Below, one piece after another: positions 15,860 through 19,213 of a stretch of 19,213 nt of DNA. The DNA is from an uncultured Bacilli bacterium. Its GTDB lineage: Bacteria; Bacillota_I; Bacilli_A; RF39; UBA660. The first letter of the stretch is position 1, and each line of letters opens with the position of its first letter. Below the pieces are notes generated by a model. That model ran no database searches, was not told the origin of the DNA, and saw only the letters and a program-made list of their open reading frames with translations. The stretch is taken from positions 1 to 19,213 of the forward strand of contig CANRIE010000086.1 of the NCBI GenBank assembly GCA_947630585.1. The letters are read 5' to 3'. The translations under genes were made by a program, and so were the position numbers.

Positions 15860-15965
15860 CACCAATTCGGATTTTAGGCGAATTGGTCGCTAGTATCACA
15901 CTAGCCAACCCCTTTTTATTCTTTTTAAGGGAGTGTCCTCAGGGGGTGACACTCCCCTTTTTATT
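15860..15965 (+). ncRNA. Folded leader RNA or small RNA, riboswitch/attenuator candidate
   Basis: The RNA begins with a perfect 9-bp hairpin (ACCAATTCG/CGAATTGGT, 15861-15887, 9-nt loop), then a 6-bp hairpin (GCTAGT/ACTAGC, 15889-15905), a T-rich linker and a strong terminator. ACCCC at 15908-15912 can pair with GGGGT in the terminator loop (15943-15947), a possible switch between folds. The first gene downstream starts 20 nt after the terminator with its own SD. I could not match it to a known riboswitch or T-box. It may equally be a free-standing small RNA of about 105 nt. Confidence 0.5.
15929..15963 (+). terminator. Strong terminator upstream of the 306-aa gene
   Basis: GGGAGTGTC and GACACTCCC form a 9-bp G+C-rich stem with a 10-nt loop, followed by CTTTTTATTT. 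Any transcript from the promoter at 15825 must read through it to reach the operon. Confidence 0.85.
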
Positions 15966-15985
15966 TATATTTTAAGGAGCGTTAT

Positions 15986-16906
15986 ATGACAAATGAAGAT
16001 ATATTATTAATTAATAAACTACTTAAACTTTCTTTAATTATTTTAAAGAAAGCTAAATCTTATAATCAAAATTTAAAAGACTATCAGAATCTTTTATCTT
16101 TAGAATCGGAATTCTTATCTAAAATAAATTCTAATAGTATTCCAGATTATTTAAAATACCTTGAAGGTATAAGTGATGCAAGTATCTTAACTGACTATGA
16201 GTTATTAGTTGATATTGAAGATTTAGACCTTGCTAAACGTCGTCTTTATAATCAATTATTATATCTTAAAGAAGAAAGAATTATTTTAAATTATCAAGAA
16301 AACTATCAAGGAATTGAACCAAGTGTTCCCGTTGATTCTAAATTCTATTTATATAAATTTATCAAAGAAGATTTTCTTAATATCTTCATCTTAAAATTAA
16401 ATGAATTAATTACTAATCCTAAATGTTATAAATATAAAAATAAATTAATAGAAATTAAATATTTAATTATCTATTTAAATCCTAATTTAAATATTCAAGA
16501 TAATACTAATAAATTATTTTTAAATTCTAAATCTTTATCATCAATATTAAATATAGATAATTTCTATTATAAATATTTAAATAATTATTTATATAAAGAA
16601 TTTAATAATAATATAAAACCATCTCTTATATCTTTATTATTAACTAATAATTTAGATTATCAAGATGATAATTATATTTTAAGAATCTTAATTAATATTT
16701 CTTTAATAAAAACTTATTTAGTTTTTAAAGATGATAAAAATGTTGATGTTAATTTAAAAATTCATGATATAATAAATTTATATAATGAAAATAATACAAG
16801 AAGTATTACACTTTTAGAATATTTATTAAATAGTAAACATGATTCTAATATTGTAATAAGTGAATTAAGAGGTATTTATGAATATGAAAATAGTAAAGGA
16901 CTTTAA
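15986..16906 (+). CDS. Hypothetical protein, 306 residues
   Basis: I do not recognise this protein. It is extremely rich in Leu, Ile, Asn, Lys and Tyr, has only one cysteine (C147 region) and shows no signal peptide, membrane span or catalytic motif. It looks mostly alpha-helical. An early acidic segment (LLVDIEDLDLAKRRLYNQLL, about residues 73-92) is better conserved-looking than the low-complexity Asn-rich remainder. The AAGGAGC SD lies 5 nt before the ATG. It is first in an operon with an RNA methyltransferase and a pseudouridine synthase, and its 3' end overlaps the methyltransferase start by 29 nt, so a link to RNA modification or ribosome function is possible but inferred only from position. 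Confidence 0.75.
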   Translation: MTNEDILLINKLLKLSLIILKKAKSYNQNLKDYQNLLSLESEFLSKINSNSIPDYLKYLEGISDASILTDYELLVDIEDLDLAKRRLYNQLLYLKEERIILNYQENYQGIEPSVPVDSKFYLYKFIKEDFLNIFILKLNELITNPKCYKYKNKLIEIKYLIIYLNPNLNIQDNTNKLFLNSKSLSSILNIDNFYYKYLNNYLYKEFNNNIKPSLISLLLTNNLDYQDDNYILRILINISLIKTYLVFKDDKNVDVNLKIHDIINLYNENNTRSITLLEYLLNSKHDSNIVISELRGIYEYENSKGL

Positions 16907-17729
16907 TGATTATGAAATAATTAATGCTAGTTTAGGAGAAAAGTATGAAAGATGGAATAATATTTATTTATTAAGACCAGATCCTCTTGTTATGTGGGAT
17001 AGTAACATGAAAACGAATAAACTAGATGCTATTTACCACCGGAGTAATAAAGGTGGAGGTTACTGGGAGAATAATAAAGATATTAAAACTTGGACTATTT
17101 CTTATCATGATTTAAAGTTTAATTTAAAACAAATGGGTTTTAAACATACTGGTTTATTTCCTGAACAAGCTATTAATTGGAATTTTTTAAGAGGAAAAAT
17201 TCATAATAAAGAGAATGTTAAAGTTTTAAACTTATTTGCTTATACAGGTGCTATGTCAGTTGCTGCTTTAAAGGAAGGTGCAAGTGTTGTGCATGTTGAT
17301 GCATCCCGCGGTATGGTTGACTGGGCTAAAGAAAACGTGAAACTTAATAACCTTGAAGATAAGCCAATTAGATTTTTAGTTGATGATTGCATTAAATTTG
17401 TTAAAAGAGAAATTAGACGAGGTAATAAATATGATGTAATCATCATGGACCCACCTAGTTACGGAAAAGGTGCTAATGGAGAGATTTGGTCCCTTGAAAA
17501 AGATTTATATAATTTAATTAATCTATGTCAAGAATTGTTATCAGATAATCCTATTCTTTTCATGGTTAATTCTTATTCAGGTTTATCTCCAATTGTTTTA
17601 GAAAATATTTTAAAACTAACTAATAAGTATAAAAATACAACTATTTCATCTTATGAAATAGGTCTTCCAATTACCAAGAATAATTTAGTTCTTCCATGTG
17701 GTATAACAGGTGTCATTGAATATGAATAA
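16878..17729 (+). CDS. Class I SAM-dependent methyltransferase, RlmI/RlmK-like
   Basis: This cytoplasmic enzyme of 283 residues probably methylates 23S rRNA using SAM. The N-terminal part (1-105) has the WTISYHDLKFNLKQMGFKHT and GLFPEQAINW segments typical of this family. The Rossmann core has motif I VLNLFAYTGA (117-126), the acidic end of strand 2 (VDAS, 140-143) and the catalytic motif DPPSYG (191-196), the form found in RlmI/RlmK-type cytosine or guanine methyltransferases. The PUA domain of RlmI is absent. The ATG has an AGAGGT SD 4 nt away and lies inside the preceding gene. Its stop overlaps the next gene's start (ATGAATAA). The target base cannot be told from sequence. Confidence 0.88.
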   Translation: MNMKIVKDFNDYEIINASLGEKYERWNNIYLLRPDPLVMWDSNMKTNKLDAIYHRSNKGGGYWENNKDIKTWTISYHDLKFNLKQMGFKHTGLFPEQAINWNFLRGKIHNKENVKVLNLFAYTGAMSVAALKEGASVVHVDASRGMVDWAKENVKLNNLEDKPIRFLVDDCIKFVKREIRRGNKYDVIIMDPPSYGKGANGEIWSLEKDLYNLINLCQELLSDNPILFMVNSYSGLSPIVLENILKLTNKYKNTTISSYEIGLPITKNNLVLPCGITGVIEYE

Positions 17730-18384
17730 TTTAAATATTTTATATGAAGATAATCATATTATCGTTGTAATTAAACCACGTGATATCCTAAGTCAAAGTG
17801 ATATTACAGAAAACCAAGATATGTTAACGATTTTAAAAGATTATATAAAAACTAAATATAATAAACCTGGTAATGTTTATTTAGGACTAGTTCATAGACT
17901 AGATAAACCAACGAGTGGTATCATGGTATTTGCAAGAACCTCAAAAGCTGCCAAAAGACTTCAAGAATCAATCAAAGATAAATCTTTCAAGAAAACCTAT
18001 TTAGCAGTTTGCCATGGTAAAACACCAAAAGAAGGAACCTTCATTGACTACTTAGAAAAACAAGGAACCAAAAGTATCATATCAACTAAAGATAAAGGAA
18101 AATATGCTGAACTTTCTTTTAAAAGATTAGATTACTTAGAACAAGAAGATTTATCCCTTTTAGAAATAAATTTAAAAACCGGTCGTAATCATCAAATAAG
18201 ACTTCAATTTGCAAGTAGAAACTATCCTTTATATGGTGATAATAAATATGGAATAGATACTAATAAACCTTTAGGTTTATTCTCATATAAATTAGAATTT
18301 CCTCATCCAACAACTAAATCTATCTTATCTTTTAAATCTATTCCAACCTATACCCCATTTAAAAAATTCAAGATAAACTCTTGA
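17722..18384 (+). CDS. RluA-family pseudouridine synthase
   Basis: The enzyme converts uridines in rRNA or tRNA to pseudouridine. From the ATG at 17722 it has 220 residues, a short form with the catalytic domain only and no S4 RNA-binding domain. The signature HRLDKPTSG (58-66) contains the catalytic D61; KKTYLAVCHG (90-99) and the GRNHQIRLQFA motif (about 157-167) are also family features. A GTG twelve bases upstream is in frame, but the ATG has an AGGTG SD 8 nt away and overlaps the methyltransferase stop by 8 nt, typical of coupling. It ends the operon and is followed by a terminator. Short RluA-type enzymes vary in target, so the site is not assigned. Confidence 0.92.
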   Translation: MNNLNILYEDNHIIVVIKPRDILSQSDITENQDMLTILKDYIKTKYNKPGNVYLGLVHRLDKPTSGIMVFARTSKAAKRLQESIKDKSFKKTYLAVCHGKTPKEGTFIDYLEKQGTKSIISTKDKGKYAELSFKRLDYLEQEDLSLLEINLKTGRNHQIRLQFASRNYPLYGDNKYGIDTNKPLGLFSYKLEFPHPTTKSILSFKSIPTYTPFKKFKINS

Positions 18385-18394
18385 ATCTTTTTTT
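18366..18394 (+). terminator. Terminator at the end of the RNA-modification operon
   Basis: TTCAAG and CTTGAA (extended by an A-T pair) form a 7-bp stem with a 7-nt loop that overlaps the RluA stop codon, followed by TC and seven Ts. Confidence 0.75.
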
Positions 18395-18425
18395 AATTAT
18401 CTCCCACCTTACGGCTATTTATACC

Positions 18426-18450
18426 CTTCTTTCTTTAAAAAAGAAAGAAG
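18426..18450. repeat. Perfect 11-bp inverted repeat, 3-nt loop
   Basis: CTTCTTTCTTT-AAA-AAAGAAAGAAG lies 13 bp after the stop of the surface-protein fragment. It has no T tail on either strand, so it is not a standard terminator. It could be a cruciform-forming site. Confidence 0.6.
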
Positions 18451-18463
18451 TAAAGAAATTATT

Positions 18464-19096
18464 TTATAATCCTACTTTATAGGCAGTATCAAGGCTCATT
18501 CCATCACCCGAAATTATCTTGATTTCAGATTTTAGATTAATAGATGGGCGAACCCCGTTAGCATCCGAACCGGGCGTATCAGTGTTCAGATTACCGCGGT
18601 AGTAGACGTTCCGAACGTTCGAGCCACTATATGGTGTTATTAACCATATGTAACTTGATGATGAATATCCACTACCTAATTGGGCTGAAAACATTTCTCC
18701 TACTCTTGGTAATCCTACAAGTCCTGTCCAAGTACTACTTGTTTTTTCACAACTACTTGTTCGTTCTGTTGTATTACTTGCACTACATATTGTATTTTTA
18801 TAACTTGCATTATCAGGATATTGTCCCAAATAGTATTTTCCTTTTACTATGTATTTATATAATTCACTTGTTAACCATGTTCCTTCAAAAGTTTCTTCTT
18901 TAGTATTGTTCAAGTAATAACTCCAATATTTATCATCACTATCATTTTCAACTGATGTTTTCCAACTTACGTTGCTTCCAAATTTTTTAGTTAATACTCC
19001 ACTACCATCTCTTACATAATCTACACTTGTTAATTTGGTTATATTATTACCATTTTCATCTTTATCTATTCCTACTATTCTATATTTTTGACCTTG
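18464..19096 (-). pseudogene. C-terminal fragment of a surface protein, 5' end lost
   Basis: The frame is open for 210 codons up to a TGA at 19097. The first usual start, a TTG at 18913 without a good SD, lies well inside the homologous part; the conserved family segment reads back to KYRIVGIDKDENG near 19087, so the N-terminus is missing. The protein continues with short segments such as WSYYLNNT, GTWLTSELYKYI and a serine-rich region, and ends GVRPSINLKSEIKIISGDG plus a short tail. The ending recalls C-type-lectin/FGE-like surface domains of gut Bacillota; this is from memory. The break coincides with the tandem 49-bp repeats. Codon use changes sharply over about 18546-18627. It belongs to the same family type as the N-terminal protein at 41-448. 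Confidence 0.65.
18546..18627 (-). other. G+C-rich codon patch, candidate DGR variable region
   Basis: By hand count 48 of 82 bases are G or C, in a region otherwise around 30%. On the coding strand it encodes SGSNVRNVYYRGNLNTDTPG followed by SDANGVRP, using codons TCG, CGG, GTC, TAC, CGC, ACG, CCC that neighbours avoid. Many codons have the form NNC or NNT, as expected if AAC/AAT codons of a template had their adenines changed. No reverse transcriptase or template copy is in the window. Confidence 0.4.
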
Positions 19097-19187
19097 TCAA
19101 GATTAGTGTGTAAATTTTTAAAATATTTTTAAATTTTCGACCTTGTCAAGATTAGTGTGTAAATTTTTAAAATATTTTTAAATTTTC
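19090..19187. repeat. Two exact tandem 49-bp repeats, IS-end-like
   Basis: The unit starts GACCTTGTCAAGATTAGTGT and continues GTAAATTTTTAAAATA into an A/T run; copies are 19090-19138 and 19139-19187 with no differences. The GTGTAAA portion resembles terminal inverted repeats of IS256/mutator-family elements as I remember them. It abuts the broken surface gene exactly where homology stops. No transposase is visible before the window ends 26 bp later. An assembly duplication is possible. Confidence 0.55.
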
Positions 19188-19213
19188 AAAGAGCTAAGAT
19201 TTATCTTAAAAAG

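Noticed and set aside
17240..17446. Minus-strand frame inside the methyltransferase gene
   Set aside because: It is antisense to motif I through DPPSY of a convincing gene and has no start signal.
18631..18903. Plus-strand 90-codon hydrophobic frame opposite the surface-protein fragment
   Set aside because: The opposite strand matches a known surface-protein family, and this Leu/Tyr-rich frame is a typical antisense by-product.
1..19213. Mycoplasma-type code (TGA as Trp)
   Set aside because: TGA ends the first ABC subunit and RluA at the expected places, and tryptophans in rpoD are TGG.

Overview
This looks like a chromosomal stretch from an uncultured, very AT-rich Bacillota, probably a Bacilli or RF39/Erysipelotrichia-type gut lineage near the Mollicutes. 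The evidence is the composition, the Bacilli-style order dnaG-rpoD-trmK, strong Shine-Dalgarno (SD) sequences, an LTA-synthase-type enzyme, and the family of the two end genes. TGA works as a stop (first ABC subunit, RluA) and Trp is TGG, so this is the standard code, not the Mycoplasma code. The lineage is inferred by eye only.

Layout: (1) 1-2950, minus strand: a type IV pilus / type II secretion-type pair (pilC-like, then prepilin peptidase), a tiny 22-codon frame behind a good promoter, a terminator, and a membrane-anchored surface protein that appears cut short at the window edge. (2) 2948-5840: an LTA-synthase-like enzyme (minus) divergent from a membrane-anchored polysaccharide deacetylase (plus), both envelope functions. 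(3) 5865-7667: typA/bipA (minus), sharing a two-way terminator with the deacetylase. (4) 7700-8518: about 0.8 kb without a convincing protein gene but dense in promoters and inverted repeats, including a strong minus-strand promoter feeding a probable small RNA. (5) 8519-12022: the dnaG-rpoD-trmK operon (minus). (6) 12151-15680: a heterodimeric ABC exporter (minus) with one degenerate ATP site. (7) 15780-18384: a back-to-back promoter pair, a folded leader ending in a strong terminator, then a plus-strand operon of an unrecognised 306-aa protein, an RlmI-like methyltransferase and an RluA-type pseudouridine synthase. (8) 18464-19213: the C-terminal part of a surface protein (minus), its 5' side broken by two tandem 49-bp repeats that look like an insertion-sequence end.

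Most of the window is housekeeping: replication priming, housekeeping sigma factor, tRNA/rRNA modification, translational GTPase, envelope polymer synthesis and export. The most interesting signals are at the right edge and in the 7.7-8.5 kb gap. The surface-protein fragment carries an abrupt patch of about 82 bp at roughly 58% G+C, rich in NNC/NNT/NNG codons, just before its conserved GVRPSINL end. That is what the variable region of a diversity-generating retroelement (DGR) would look like, although neither reverse transcriptase nor template repeat is in the window. The gap at 7.9-8.15 kb has a layout compatible with a type I toxin-antitoxin locus or a 6S-like RNA.
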